From: a virus
DNA: 48,476 nt
Strand: one strand, 5' to 3'
IMG/VR virus record: IMGVR_UViG_3300000367_000001
Span: 1-48,476 of that record
A program made the translations under genes and the position numbers. The notes beneath the pieces were generated by a model that worked only from the letters and a program-made list of their open reading frames with translations, made no database searches and had not been told where the DNA came from. Each line of letters starts with the position of its first letter. Position 1 is the stretch's first letter. Below, piece after piece: positions 31,068-40,333 of the stretch.

Positions 31068-31379
31068 TCAGCGGGTGCGCTTGCGACGGCGCTTGGGCGC
31101 TTGCTCCTTCTCGGGATCGAGGAACGAATGGACCACGCTCCCTGGCTCGCAGATCTTCTGCATGTGCGAGATCTCATCACGAGCCTGTGACATCAACTCC
31201 TCACTGATGTCCTCACGGATCTTGCTCTCGATGGTCTCACGCTCTTCGTCGGAGAGCGCGGCCAGTTCGTCGTCGGTCAGGCCGTAGTCATGGTGGGACC
31301 GACTGGCCCACACCTCGAAAGAGTAGTTCTCGTAGTCCTGCACCTTGGCACTGAGCCGGAATCCTCGGGAGAGTCTCAC
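31068..31379 (-). CDS. 103-aa hypothetical protein
   Basis: GTG 31379 overlaps the previous stop (GTGA). VRLSRGFRLSAKVQDYENYS, then SFEVWASRSHHDYGLTDDEL, an acidic helix and a basic end (KRRRKRTR). The N-terminal strand-rich part with later helices recalls a small phage family I cannot name. It may act with the SSB gene downstream. Confidence 0.6.
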   Translation of the reverse strand: MRLSRGFRLSAKVQDYENYSFEVWASRSHHDYGLTDDELAALSDEERETIESKIREDISEELMSQARDEISHMQKICEPGSVVHSFLDPEKEQAPKRRRKRTR

Positions 31380-31855
31380 TCCTCTTCCAATCCGTAGATC
31401 TGACGGATCTCAGCGAACAGCCGGTGAACCCGCTCAGGAAAGTTGGTGCTCTCCATCTTGGGAGCCTTCTGCGGCTCCACGAACAGCCCCTCATCCCTGG
31501 CGATTTCCCGCGCTCCTTCGATCATCTCGCGGGTGTATAGACGTCTTCGGCCACGAGCCTGTACCGGGCCAGTGATGAACGTGCGCGGGAACCACCCCTT
31601 GTGCTCCCACGAGCGGATCGTGACCGACTTGCGATGGAGAGCCTCGGCCATCGCCCCTACGGGGTAGAGCGGCACCGGCTTGCCGTTCAACAGGTAGATG
31701 ACGGCCCGGTCCTCCCAAGTCTTCTTGGGAGGGTCGTCCTCCTCATCCTCCGCATCCCCAGGCAAGACCTCGTTGGCATCATCGGGCTCAAAGTCTTCGG
31801 GATGGTCAACCCGAGGATGCATGAACTTCTGGAGGACCGGGTCATCGTCGCTCAT
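31376..31855 (-). CDS. MerR-like helix-turn-helix protein
   Basis: 159 aa from ATG 31855 (TGATG). An acidic N-terminus, then PLYPVGAMAEALHRKSVTIR, SWEHKGWFPRTFI and RGRRRLYTREMIEGAREIAR: the MerR/excisionase-type HTH (LYPVG..A..L..+..TIR.WE..G..P.......G.RR.Y). Probably DNA-binding; either a transcription regulator or an architectural factor for replication. Confidence 0.7.
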   Translation of the reverse strand: MSDDDPVLQKFMHPRVDHPEDFEPDDANEVLPGDAEDEEDDPPKKTWEDRAVIYLLNGKPVPLYPVGAMAEALHRKSVTIRSWEHKGWFPRTFITGPVQARGRRRLYTREMIEGAREIARDEGLFVEPQKAPKMESTNFPERVHRLFAEIRQIYGLEEE

Positions 31856-32292
31856 CACTTCACCGGCTTGAAGGCGTAGTTCACGCTCTCGGTGGTCAGG
31901 GCCTCGATCTCCTCGGCGGTGACGGTGCCCTCATAGACCTGGGCGTAGAGCGCGTCCTCATCGATGACCGGCTGCCAGGAGACAACCGCGTCCACCAGAC
32001 CGCGCTCCTCCAACAGCGCCATGGTCTTCTCGGTGTCGAGCCGCACCGTCCGGCGGCACTCGCGCTTGAGCAGGTGGTAGCCCTCGACGGCCTCGCCGAG
32101 ATCGAAGAACTGGTGGCCGTTCTCGTCTGGCTGTCCGTGCTCCTCGACCACCTCAGAGAGACGGTTGCGAAGATCCTTCTTGCGGCGCTCGATGTCCTTC
32201 AGTTCGCTGTCGAGAGTGACGAACTGGCGCACCCACTCCTTGACTGCAGCCTTGTTGAGGCCCTTCTTCTTGCGCTTCTGGACGGTGGGCAT
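31855..32292 (-). CDS. 145-aa hypothetical protein
   Basis: Start at MPTVQKRKKKGLNKAAVKEW (GAGGAG 6 nt upstream). A coiled-coil-like stretch (ELKDIERRKKDLRNRLSEVV) is followed by an alpha/beta part (HQFFDLGEAVEGYHLLKREC, VDAVVSWQPVIDEDALY). It is present in the replication operon; similar proteins occur in actinophages beside SNF2 helicases. No activity can be inferred. Confidence 0.6.
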   Translation of the reverse strand: MPTVQKRKKKGLNKAAVKEWVRQFVTLDSELKDIERRKKDLRNRLSEVVEEHGQPDENGHQFFDLGEAVEGYHLLKRECRRTVRLDTEKTMALLEERGLVDAVVSWQPVIDEDALYAQVYEGTVTAEEIEALTTESVNYAFKPVK

Positions 32293-32335
32293 CTCGGTCT
32301 CCTCAAGTAGTCGGCAAGGCGGTAGCAACTATACC

Positions 32336-33949
32336 TCACACGGACGAGTTTGCCAAGAACTTGCTCAGGCTCCTGATCTCGACATCCATGGACCCCCGGC
32401 GCGCCTCACCGTCCACGAGGGCCTGACTCGTCTTGAGTTGGACCTCGATGATGTCGAGCATCCACTCCTCGATCGAGCCGTCGATGAGCAGCGCCTCTTG
32501 ACGGACCTCAGCGAACTGACTGGACATCCGCACGATACGCGCGTTGCGCTGGCCGTGCTTGCCCGCACCCCAGGGCAAATCGAAGTTGATGAGGTGGTCA
32601 GCAGCGGGTAGATCGAGGCCGTAGCCGCCCGCATCAGTGGAAAGGAAGATGCGCGTGGCAGGGTCTTCGAGGAACTGACGCTTGGCGACGTCCTTGGCCT
32701 TGGCGTTCTTGGAGCCGTGGTAGGTCACCAGCGGCGCGACCTGGGACAGGCTCTGCTCCAGCAGTTGCAACGCCTCATAGAAGTTCGTGAAGACCACGAC
32801 CTTGCTGCGCTCCTCGGTGCCGAGGATCTCTGAGACCCGCTGCAGGAGCGCCGCCTCCTTCGGGGACTTCGAGCCTGGGGGGAGAATAGACCCTGCTTCC
32901 TTGAGCACCGCCGCGTACGCAGCCCCATGCTTGCCTTCGGTGCGAACGTGCTTGTCGGCACTGACGTGCAGCAGATCCGGGTGGTCACACAACATCCTCA
33001 AGCACAGCAACTTGCTCATAACCCGACCACGGATCATGTCGGCTTGAGGGTCTTTGTGGCCCGCATAGTGAGCCCAGATGTTGAACGACCTTCCCAACGA
33101 CCTCTTGGCCTCATCCAACTCCTCGATCAGCGCATCAGCGACATGATGGTAGAGATCCGCAGTGTCCCGATCTGCCTTGATCCACCGAGGATCCATGCCT
33201 CCCCCGCTGATCTCAGGAAGATTCTCTTCCACGTCTGTCTGCTCATGGCGCACCATGACCTGGCTGAGCAGACGGTTGAAGAGCCGGGGATCCTTGCACT
33301 CGATCACGTTGCCGAAGCGGTCGCGTTCGATGAACACCTTCTCGAAGACATGAGGTGGGCCGAAGACCTCGGGATCGATCCACCGCAAGATGAAGTAGGC
33401 ATCCTCGATCTTGTTCTCAATGGGGGCTCCCGTGAGCCCGAGACGACGTGGTGCCCACAACTTCGGTGCTTTGCGCTCGTCATAGAAGACCTTAGAGCGC
33501 GCCGCTTGAGGGTTCTTGATGGCTGTGATCTCGTCCGCGATGATGAAGTCTCGCGGCAGGGTCATGACCTTGCGCCACTCATCTACAAGTTGTGGGTAGC
33601 CCAGGACGATGTAGCGATACTTGCCGCTCTTGGCCTCGGCGTACTGTGTGCGGCGCTGCTCGGGGGTGCCGTCGATGACGATGGCTGGCGAGTCGGTGAA
33701 CCCCTTGATGCCCGAGGGCTTGATGTCCTTGGCCAGGTCACCTTCCTGACCGAGCCACTGGTACTTCAACCCAGGCTCGCAGACCACCCAGCCCGTATCG
33801 GCTTCACCGCACTCGATGAGATCCTCGGCCCAGGCCAATGCCACCGGGGTCTTGCCCAGGCCGAACAGGTACGACAGCAGGCCGCCTTCGAGATCCAGCA
33901 AGCGCTTGACCCCCTCGCGCTGAAACGGCTTCAGCGTGCCCGTGAAGAT
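32336..33949 (-). CDS. SNF2-like (SF2) DNA helicase/translocase
   Basis: About 537 aa. LKPFQREGVKRLLD, Walker A YLFGLGKTPVALAW, motif II IIADEITAIKN (DEIT replacing DEAH), LTGAPIENK, RTEGKHG, VVFTNFYEALQLL, STDAGGYGLDLPAADHLINF and QRNARIVRMSS (motif VI). No ATG or GTG opens this frame before the conserved LKPFQ segment. The strong GGAGGTG sits about 10 nt before an ATC at 33949-33947, used here as a tentative start; the first usual alternative is TTG 33901, which would lose conserved residues. The 5' end overlaps the primase gene. Family role: translocation on dsDNA or fork remodelling. Confidence 0.85.
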   Translation of the reverse strand: MFTGTLKPFQREGVKRLLDLEGGLLSYLFGLGKTPVALAWAEDLIECGEADTGWVVCEPGLKYQWLGQEGDLAKDIKPSGIKGFTDSPAIVIDGTPEQRRTQYAEAKSGKYRYIVLGYPQLVDEWRKVMTLPRDFIIADEITAIKNPQAARSKVFYDERKAPKLWAPRRLGLTGAPIENKIEDAYFILRWIDPEVFGPPHVFEKVFIERDRFGNVIECKDPRLFNRLLSQVMVRHEQTDVEENLPEISGGGMDPRWIKADRDTADLYHHVADALIEELDEAKRSLGRSFNIWAHYAGHKDPQADMIRGRVMSKLLCLRMLCDHPDLLHVSADKHVRTEGKHGAAYAAVLKEAGSILPPGSKSPKEAALLQRVSEILGTEERSKVVVFTNFYEALQLLEQSLSQVAPLVTYHGSKNAKAKDVAKRQFLEDPATRIFLSTDAGGYGLDLPAADHLINFDLPWGAGKHGQRNARIVRMSSQFAEVRQEALLIDGSIEEWMLDIIEVQLKTSQALVDGEARRGSMDVEIRSLSKFLANSSV

Positions 33950-34917
33950 GGCCTCTTCACCTCCATCCTGATCTCTGGGTAGATGCCTGCCTCCTGCGCG
34001 TTCTCGATGCCTGCGACGATCTGCTCATCGTCCATGTCGCCCGGATCCTTCTGATCCTCGGTCGGCTCGGCCGCATCGTAGTTGAAAGCGAAGATCGACA
34101 TACGATGACGCAACGCATGATAGATCTTCTCTGCCGACTTCCACCCAGCAGGGTCATCGTCCATGGCCAGCAGCAGGCTCGTGGACCGATCATCAATCAA
34201 ATCGATCTGCTCCGGGCGCACGTAACTGCCCACGCTGGCCACCGCACCGTCATAGCCCACGGAGTGGATCCTCACCGCATCAAGGGGAGACTCCACCAGG
34301 ATCAGGGTCTTGGGCTCGACCACATCAATACCGAAGAGTGTGTGCCGCTTCTGCATCCCTGCGGGGTAGTTCTCGGTCCCCTGCGCGTCCTTGTACTGCC
34401 ACCCCAGCAACGTACCGTCAGGCATACGAATCGGGAGCACCCAACGGTCCTCGCGATAGTCCCAGAGGATGCCGTAGTGTCGAGCCGACTCCCGCGAGAG
34501 GTTGCGCCTCTCCAGTTCCAAGCGCGGCACCGAGGTGAACAGCACCAGGCTCGCTTCGTCCACCTGTGGGGCGTACTCCCCGGACTCCTCTGGCGCGGCC
34601 TCCATCTCCAACCGCAGACCGTGCTTGACGATCCAGCCCTTGGCTTCACCCTGCTCGTATCCAGTCACCCACTTCACCAGGCTCAGGAACGATCCCCCGA
34701 ACCCACAGGCGTAGCAGAAGTGCTGACCAGTCTTGGCGTTGACCGACCAAGAGCCCACATTGCGGTCCTGGCGTCCCAACAGTCGAGGGTGCCCTGGGCA
34801 CCGAGCCCAGATCTCGTCCCCGGTGATACGAGCAGGCTCGATCCCCAACTGGCGAACCGCGCTCTGAACGTCCTTTGGGACGTAGCCGCTAGTCGAAGTC
34901 TGCGTCATCGAGCGCAT
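33931..34917 (-). CDS. DNA primase (CHC2 zinc finger and TOPRIM)
   Basis: 328 aa from ATG 34917 (AAAGAG 7 nt upstream; ATG 34908 is also possible). Zinc motif RCPGHPR ... FCYACGFGGSFLSLV (Cys40, His43, Cys68, Cys71). A primase core follows, then TOPRIM motifs LILVESPLDAVR and LLLAMDDDPAGWKSAE. It lays RNA primers for lagging-strand synthesis and overlaps the dnaB-like gene upstream, its expected partner. Shorter than DnaG, lacking the helicase-interaction domain. Confidence 0.88.
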   Translation of the reverse strand: MRSMTQTSTSGYVPKDVQSAVRQLGIEPARITGDEIWARCPGHPRLLGRQDRNVGSWSVNAKTGQHFCYACGFGGSFLSLVKWVTGYEQGEAKGWIVKHGLRLEMEAAPEESGEYAPQVDEASLVLFTSVPRLELERRNLSRESARHYGILWDYREDRWVLPIRMPDGTLLGWQYKDAQGTENYPAGMQKRHTLFGIDVVEPKTLILVESPLDAVRIHSVGYDGAVASVGSYVRPEQIDLIDDRSTSLLLAMDDDPAGWKSAEKIYHALRHRMSIFAFNYDAAEPTEDQKDPGDMDDEQIVAGIENAQEAGIYPEIRMEVKRPSSRAR

Positions 34918-36124
34918 CACCCAACTCTTTGAAGGTGCTCATGGACCAGTCCACGCCGATCTCGATGCTCCGCAAACCGCTGTTCCTCGACGCCAGGATC
35001 CTCAAAATCATGGTGCCGTCGTCATCGTCTGGCTTCTCGATGCCTAAGAGCACGTCGCTGTCCTGTTGGAACGAGGACGTGTAACCCGCGCTGTTCTGAT
35101 CTAGGCGACCGCCACGACGGGTCTTCGACGCCAGAGCCTGGGTCGTAACCACGATGGGGATCTGCCGCTTCTGAGCGAGCCGCTTGAGGCTGCGAGTCAG
35201 GTTGGTTAGGCGCTCGTTCTCACGCTCACCCTCGACATCCATCAAGTACGCACCATCAACGATCACGAGGTCGGGACGGGTGGTCTCGATCTTCGCAGCA
35301 AGGCCGTTGACGGTCGTCAGCGCGTGAACATCGTGAGAGATCATGATGTCCTGGCCAAGACGTTCACGCTCCTGCCACAACGACTTCAGACGCTTGCGCT
35401 GTAAAGAGGTAGTCCTGCCGGTCATGATATTGGTGCTGTCGCACTCCAGACACATGGCGTCGAACCGCGCTGCCTGCTCGTCGGCGCTCATCTCAAACGA
35501 GACGAACATCGGCATCAGGCCAAGGTCGCTGACCTCCTTCGCGACCCGCAACGCGATCCACGACTTGCCCGCCTTAGCCTGGCCAATGATCGTCACGAGT
35601 TGCTCAGCCTGCAGCCCATTGGTGGCCTCATCGATGGCCGGGAAGCCGGTGGGCAGACCCGCCAACTCGTCCTTGGTCTCCGACAGTTCCCTGTACCAGG
35701 CGATCCGCTCCTTCCAGGTCTCTGCGAGGCGCTCCTCAGTCAGCGACGGGATGATGGTACTGAGTCGTTCAAGGCCCTCCGACATGATCTCGACGGCCTT
35801 GTCCTGTCCCCGCTGACTGCCCATCGCCTCGTGAGAAGAGGCGAGGATATCGTAGACCAACTCCCTCTTGCGCTGCTGCTGAAGACGGCGAACGAGCCAG
35901 TCCAGCGACTCCTCGATGTCCCTCTCCATGCGGAACGTCGGGTAGGAGTCCTTGACCACCCGTGACGTGGGGACCGCGCCCTCATCACGCCAGTACTCGT
36001 TGATCCACTCGAAGATCTCAGCGTGAGTCTTGTCGAAGAAGTCCTTAGTGATAGCCGCTTCATGGACCAGCGAGAGGTCTTGGTCCTCGATGATCTTGGA
36101 GATGAGCGCCCGCTCTACGTTCAT
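34889..36124 (-). CDS. DnaB-like replicative helicase
   Basis: 411 aa from ATG 36124, 5 nt after the upstream stop; the open frame further upstream is a shadow of the neighbour. N-terminal helical domain (MNVERALISKIIEDQDLSLV, FFDKTHAEIFEWI), RecA-like core with GLPTGFPAIDEATNGLQAEQ, Walker A GQAKAGKS (181-188), VSFEMSADEQAAR, Walker B DLVIVDGAYLM (Asp290), VVTTQAL and SSFQQDSDVLL. It unwinds DNA 5' to 3' at the fork and works with the loader encoded upstream and the primase downstream. Confidence 0.9.
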   Translation of the reverse strand: MNVERALISKIIEDQDLSLVHEAAITKDFFDKTHAEIFEWINEYWRDEGAVPTSRVVKDSYPTFRMERDIEESLDWLVRRLQQQRKRELVYDILASSHEAMGSQRGQDKAVEIMSEGLERLSTIIPSLTEERLAETWKERIAWYRELSETKDELAGLPTGFPAIDEATNGLQAEQLVTIIGQAKAGKSWIALRVAKEVSDLGLMPMFVSFEMSADEQAARFDAMCLECDSTNIMTGRTTSLQRKRLKSLWQERERLGQDIMISHDVHALTTVNGLAAKIETTRPDLVIVDGAYLMDVEGERENERLTNLTRSLKRLAQKRQIPIVVTTQALASKTRRGGRLDQNSAGYTSSFQQDSDVLLGIEKPDDDDGTMILRILASRNSGLRSIEIGVDWSMSTFKELGDALDDADFD

Positions 36125-36128
36125 GTGC

Positions 36129-36581
36129 TCACGCCGTGGGGTCGAAGACGATGGGATCAGGCACGAACCGTCCCTTGGACCCGTAGACCCAGGACCGCTC
36201 GGGCTCGACATCGAACACACGCGCGATGCCTGGAGTGTTGGCCTCGTAGGCGAAGCGCTCGGGAGTGGTGGCGGTGACGTTGCCGAACGGGGTGCGCTCG
36301 GCGTCAAGACGCTGTCGCAACGGCTCCTCGAAGGGCTCAGGCAGGTAGGTGATGACGTCGAGGCCGTAGTCATGGTTCCAGTGGGTGCGCCAGACCTGGG
36401 CCATCATCGTGGTGTCGGTGACCCACAGCGCCAGCGCCTCGGAAGTCTTACCGTGCTTGCGCTGACGCCGCATGATCTTGTCCCAGTCACGACGACGTTC
36501 TGTGGGCAGGTGCGCGAGTAGGTGCTCCCACACAAAGACCAGACGAGGTGCCGTACGGGACGAGATGTCGCCGTGCCTCAT
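36129..36581 (-). CDS. 150-aa hypothetical protein between loader and helicase
   Basis: MRHGDISSRTAPRLVFVWEH, LERRQRRKHGKTSEALALWV-like helix, then FEEPLRQRLDAERTPFGNVT and a Trp/Tyr-rich end. ATGA overlap with the loader gene. Its position suggests a replication accessory, but no motif supports a specific role. Confidence 0.6.
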   Translation of the reverse strand: MRHGDISSRTAPRLVFVWEHLLAHLPTERRRDWDKIMRRQRKHGKTSEALALWVTDTTMMAQVWRTHWNHDYGLDVITYLPEPFEEPLRQRLDAERTPFGNVTATTPERFAYEANTPGIARVFDVEPERSWVYGSKGRFVPDPIVFDPTA

Positions 36582-37465
36582 GAACCCTCCTCTTCCTTCT
36601 TCCTCTTCTGCCTCTCACGCTTCTCAGCGCGCTCTGTCCTCGTCTTGTCTTTGTGCGTAGAGCGATTCCGTCCGCCCCAAGCAGCACGCTCATCTACGCT
36701 CTCCCGCTCTTCTCGATTCACGCCCACATCCTCGAAGAAGTAGTTAGTGCGCTCCACGAACGAGGTCGTGGCCGCGTCATAGGAATCAGCCCAGACCGAC
36801 AGCGGCTCGTTCGTCGTGATGATGGTGGGCTTGCCTCGGTCGTACCGACTGCGGAGCAGGTAGGCGAGTTCCTTCTGGATGAACCGCGACGATGTCACGT
36901 ACTCCTTTCCCACATCATCGAGCACGAGGAACCACGCATCATCGGCCAGACGCTTACGTCGGTACGCGGCATCGACATCGAGGTCTCCCTCGGGGCCGTT
37001 AGAGAGGCGCGCGTCTTTGGCGTACTGGGCCATCGGCACGTACCGGCTTCGAAAGATCTTCCGCTCCTGAGGAGGCGCGGACTCCACCTGACGATCAAGG
37101 ATCTCCCCGAGCACTGCACACGCCAGCATGGTCTTGCCCCGGTCAGGAGGCCCCTCAAGAACGATCCCGTGCCCAATGGTGTCGCGATGGTCGAGGTTCT
37201 CGTAGGGCAGGTAGTTCCGGTAGTTCTCCGCGTACCCTTCCAAGAACGCGACTACGGTCTCGTCCTTCTCCGAGGAGATCTGATAGTCGCTCAGCCGCAC
37301 CCTACAGAAGTGCTGGGGGATCTTGGCCTGCCGCCGAAGGTGGATCTTCTCGTACTTCTCTGGATTGTCCTTCTTGTCCAACTCCTCGGCGCTATACATC
37401 GAGCGATCAAACGGCTCACGAGGGGTACGAGGCTCCCGCTCATACCACTGCTTGCGTAGGGACAC
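36578..37465 (-). CDS. DnaC/IstB-like AAA+ helicase loader
   Basis: 295 aa from GTG 37465 (AGGAGG 4 nt upstream), just after a promoter and the leader element. PQHFCRVRLSDYQ, Walker A GIVLEGPPDRGKTMLACAVL (residues 100-119), Walker B WFLVLDDVGKEY, ITTNEPLS (sensor I region) and a Lys/Arg-rich C-terminus (EKRERQKRKKEEE). It loads the DnaB-type helicase. It is the first gene of the main replication operon. Confidence 0.85.
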   Translation of the reverse strand: MSLRKQWYEREPRTPREPFDRSMYSAEELDKKDNPEKYEKIHLRRQAKIPQHFCRVRLSDYQISSEKDETVVAFLEGYAENYRNYLPYENLDHRDTIGHGIVLEGPPDRGKTMLACAVLGEILDRQVESAPPQERKIFRSRYVPMAQYAKDARLSNGPEGDLDVDAAYRRKRLADDAWFLVLDDVGKEYVTSSRFIQKELAYLLRSRYDRGKPTIITTNEPLSVWADSYDAATTSFVERTNYFFEDVGVNREERESVDERAAWGGRNRSTHKDKTRTERAEKRERQKRKKEEEGS

Positions 37466-37489
37466 GTCGCCTCCTCGCTGAGTCCACGG

Positions 37490-37543
37490 TGGTCGGTGGG
37501 GTAGAGCGGGGAGGAGCGTACCTCGCGAACCGACCGCGATCAA
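37490..37543 (-). promoter_or_regulatory. promoter and CCACCGACCA leader of the replication operon
   Basis: On the minus strand TTGATC (37543-37538), 17-bp spacer, TACGCT (37520-37515), then CCCCACCGACCA (37501-37490) and AGGAGG before GTG 37465. The same 17-bp spacing and leader element occur at 10427, 40513 and 42097. Confidence 0.65.
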
Positions 37544-37560
37544 CTACCCCTGGTTCGGGA

Positions 37561-37908
37561 CTACTGCCGACCTTCAGCCTCGCGTTCCCTGACCCGAGAC
37601 CTCCAGAGCGCGAGCGCCCCAAGGACAATCGCCGCAGAGTTGAAGATCGGCACCACCGCCCAGATCTCTGTCGATCCGAAGTTGGCCAGATGAGGCCAGA
37701 TACCCGCTAAGGCGAACAGCGCCCAGGAGATCACCGCCCACCACGGCAGCACCACCGAAGACGGGTCCACGATCCGACTACCGACCCCTGACGAAGCCTG
37801 ACGATGATGCAACGCGAGCCCGACAAGGGATCCAACGAGCAGCGCCCCGCAGAAGATCACGATGACGCGGATCACGTCCGCGAAGAGCCCAATATCGAAG
37901 ACAATCAT
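37561..37908 (-). CDS. 115-aa membrane protein
   Basis: Three hydrophobic segments: VIRVIVIFCGALLVGSLVGL, VLPWWAVISWALFALAGIW and WAVVPIFNSAAIVLGALALW, with a charged C-terminus. Three consecutive small membrane genes (this and the next two) could form a second lysis or membrane-remodelling module. No specific motif. Confidence 0.65.
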   Translation of the reverse strand: MIVFDIGLFADVIRVIVIFCGALLVGSLVGLALHHRQASSGVGSRIVDPSSVVLPWWAVISWALFALAGIWPHLANFGSTEIWAVVPIFNSAAIVLGALALWRSRVREREAEGRQ

Positions 37909-37913
37909 GATGC

Positions 37914-38144
37914 CTACCCCGTCCGGTCTTCCTCTGGATGCCTCTTGCCGTTCTCCTTGCGGGCCTCCTCAGCCTTCAAGAAGCCGGTCAGCCCGATCAT
38001 GGCAGCAAACAGGGCGAGAAGGAAAGGGCGCTCGACCTCAGCGATGATGGTCTCGTGGATGACCCCGAGAAGGCCCGCACTGAAGAGGACGAGATCTCTG
38101 GAGAGCGTGAACTCTTGGCGGCGGGAGCGGAAGATGCGCGGCAT
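37914..38144 (-). CDS. 76-aa membrane protein
   Basis: A basic N-terminus (MPRIFRSRRQEF), two hydrophobic segments (LVLFSAGLLGVIHETII; FLLALFAAMIGLTGFL) and a charged tail (EEARKENGKRHPEED). Topology and size fit holin-like proteins of actinophages. The start is 8 nt after the previous gene. Confidence 0.6.
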   Translation of the reverse strand: MPRIFRSRRQEFTLSRDLVLFSAGLLGVIHETIIAEVERPFLLALFAAMIGLTGFLKAEEARKENGKRHPEEDRTG

Positions 38145-38152
38145 CGCGCACC

Positions 38153-38521
38153 TTACCTGAGAAGACCATTTGGAACCTGCCGCACCTTATTCTCGCAGTC
38201 CAGCGGTCCAACAATGTCTTGGAACCTGTCCATGGTCTCCTCGCTGCGCTTGTCGGACTCAGCGATGAACGCCTGCAAGTCATCAGACGCAGTCTCGGGA
38301 ACAGGACGCGGGGGGAGAAGCGTGTCCTCTAACGCGAGGATGATCGAGGCACGAAGTTCGTTCTGCTCCTCGCAGATCCGCAACTCGTTCTCTCGCGCAA
38401 CACTGTCGACCTCACGGACCAGCATCTCGATGCGCCAGAGCCCGTAGACGATGACGACAGCGAGTAGGACGTAGGCGAGGATGCGACCGTTAGTCCGAAC
38501 CCACTTCCACCCAAATCGCAT
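38153..38521 (-). CDS. 122-aa membrane-anchored protein
   Basis: Short cationic N-terminus, one transmembrane helix (ILAYVLLAVVIVYGLW), then a helical periplasm-side region with three Cys (RICEEQNEL, PLDCENKV). A type II-like, spanin- or antiholin-like plan is possible but not proven. Confidence 0.6.
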   Translation of the reverse strand: MRFGWKWVRTNGRILAYVLLAVVIVYGLWRIEMLVREVDSVARENELRICEEQNELRASIILALEDTLLPPRPVPETASDDLQAFIAESDKRSEETMDRFQDIVGPLDCENKVRQVPNGLLR

Positions 38522-38566
38522 CGGCTCGTCACCCTGTGATCGCCTCCACCCTACAAGTGCAGGGTA

Positions 38567-40228
38567 TCAGCCACCCTGCTGGTTCCTCTCTGAGCGGCGA
38601 AGACGACGCTCAGCAACCACCTGACGAACGTGCTCCTGCAGACGCTCCTGGGCTCGGGCATCGATCGCACGCTGCTCGGGGGTGTAGATCTGACGAGCCT
38701 TGAACGCCTGACGGGCTCGACGCTCTAGGTGACTGGACTGGCGCACGAAGTCCATGAAGGGATCCTCGATCTCGTCCTTGCGGCTCCTGGCCTCCTTGAT
38801 GTAGGTGTCGATCATGTAGCAGACCACCCACGGGTGGAGATCCCCATCCACGACCCAGCCTTCGAGGATGTTGGTGTTACGGGCGATGCCCGTGTGGGTT
38901 CCCGAGAGCCCTGCATCATTCGCCACGCAGCGGAAGTACACCGCGATCTCGTAGGGGGTGCGGTGGGATGGATGGACTGCACTCATCTTCCCTGGACGTC
39001 CCTTGAAGGTCCACTCCCACAGCGGTCGCTCACCAAGAGCCCGAAGGCGACCGATGGCCGTGTCCGCATCCATGCGGGTTCCGCCTGGAGAGAGCGGGTG
39101 GACTGCAGAGCCAAGAGCGGCCTGGGAGGGGGTGTAGCGAACATCCTCATAGGGTCGTCCATCACCTGGAGGAGTACCCACAGGCCCTGCGACTTCTTGG
39201 ATCTCGTGCTCCTTGAGCGGATCAGTGTCCGCCGAGAGGATGCGTGGCCCACGGCCACGGTGAGCATCAGCCTTCCTGCGCTGTCGCCTCACCTTCTTGT
39301 ACTGGGCCTTCTTGGTCACCCGTTCACGGGATTCTTCGGGATCGAACACTTGATCCATAGCCGGTGGTCCATTCTCTGTCTCTGGTGCTTCGGCCTCAAC
39401 GAGGCAGAGTACTGGAGTCTCTGTAAGAGACGGAAGTACGTTCTCCTCCTTGGCAGGAGTCTCACGTACACAGCGGGGGCTTGGCATGTCTGCTATCCGC
39501 ACTGATCCGATCTCAGTGCCCGTAGGGTCCAGTATGTCCCGTGCCTGGTCCACGACATAGGCAGGCCGCCTCACGATCCTCTCAGCCTGGAGGTCGATGA
39601 CGTTGGTGGTCTTGTTGGCGTAGACGGTGACCACGGTGCGCCACCGGAAGGCCCCGTCGTCATCCCGTCCCTGGATTCGGTGGAGCAAGCCATGCTCCAC
39701 AAGGGTGGCCAGGATGCGCCTGGAGGTGTTCTCCCCGTCGGCGAAGCACTTGGCTAGCCGCTTGATCGTGACGTTGCTCTGCCACCCGCTCGGCCAGCCC
39801 AGGAGAATCTGATGCGCCCACACCAGCGTGGGGTCGAGGTCGGTGACCTCCCACCAGCCCCTCTGCATCCGATAGCCCCAGTCCTCACTCCCGTAGGCGA
39901 GGCGTCCCTCGTCGTCCCGACATCGGAAGATCCGCTGGTCCCCAGGATCCTCGGGGATCTCCACGTCGAGGCGCTCGCGGACGCGGTAACGGCACTGTCC
40001 CCGGATCGACCGCTCGCTCTCCTGCACCCACAGCCCGTAGGTCACCAACTCCCTGATCGCGCTGTTGACCTTGTCCTTGCCCCACCCGGTGCGCTGCTGG
40101 AGGTCGGCGTGCCAGATCTTCCAGTCGTCCGGCATCCCGAGGATCATCGCGTGCAGCGCCTGGGCCTTGAGCGAGAGGTCGGGGTTGCGCTGGGTGGTCT
40201 GTTGGCTGGCGAAGTAGTACGATGTCAC
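38567..40228 (-). CDS. double winged-helix protein, possible replication initiator
   Basis: 553 aa from GTG 40228 (AGAGAGG about 9 nt upstream). Two winged-helix units: about 18-85 (LKAQALHAMILGMPDDWKIW, GKDKVNSAIRELVTYGLWVQ) and about 130-210 (VWAHQILLGWPSGWQSNVTI, NTSRRILATLVEHGLLHRIQ). A linker rich in Pro/Glu and basic residues follows, then a C-terminal helical domain (EIAVYFRCVANDAGLSG, VVCYMIDTYIKEARSRKDEI). Paired winged helices followed by a DnaD-like helical part is the plan of many replication initiators; assignment is inferential. Confidence 0.6.
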   Translation of the reverse strand: MTSYYFASQQTTQRNPDLSLKAQALHAMILGMPDDWKIWHADLQQRTGWGKDKVNSAIRELVTYGLWVQESERSIRGQCRYRVRERLDVEIPEDPGDQRIFRCRDDEGRLAYGSEDWGYRMQRGWWEVTDLDPTLVWAHQILLGWPSGWQSNVTIKRLAKCFADGENTSRRILATLVEHGLLHRIQGRDDDGAFRWRTVVTVYANKTTNVIDLQAERIVRRPAYVVDQARDILDPTGTEIGSVRIADMPSPRCVRETPAKEENVLPSLTETPVLCLVEAEAPETENGPPAMDQVFDPEESRERVTKKAQYKKVRRQRRKADAHRGRGPRILSADTDPLKEHEIQEVAGPVGTPPGDGRPYEDVRYTPSQAALGSAVHPLSPGGTRMDADTAIGRLRALGERPLWEWTFKGRPGKMSAVHPSHRTPYEIAVYFRCVANDAGLSGTHTGIARNTNILEGWVVDGDLHPWVVCYMIDTYIKEARSRKDEIEDPFMDFVRQSSHLERRARQAFKARQIYTPEQRAIDARAQERLQEHVRQVVAERRLRRSERNQQGG

Positions 40229-40333
40229 TGTGATTGACCTCTCTCGATGTCTGAGGGAGACGCCTTGTTGGATCGGCCGACCGACTTACGCACCCCTCAA
40301 GAGTAGGGACCGGTACCCCCGAGATCAACAAGG

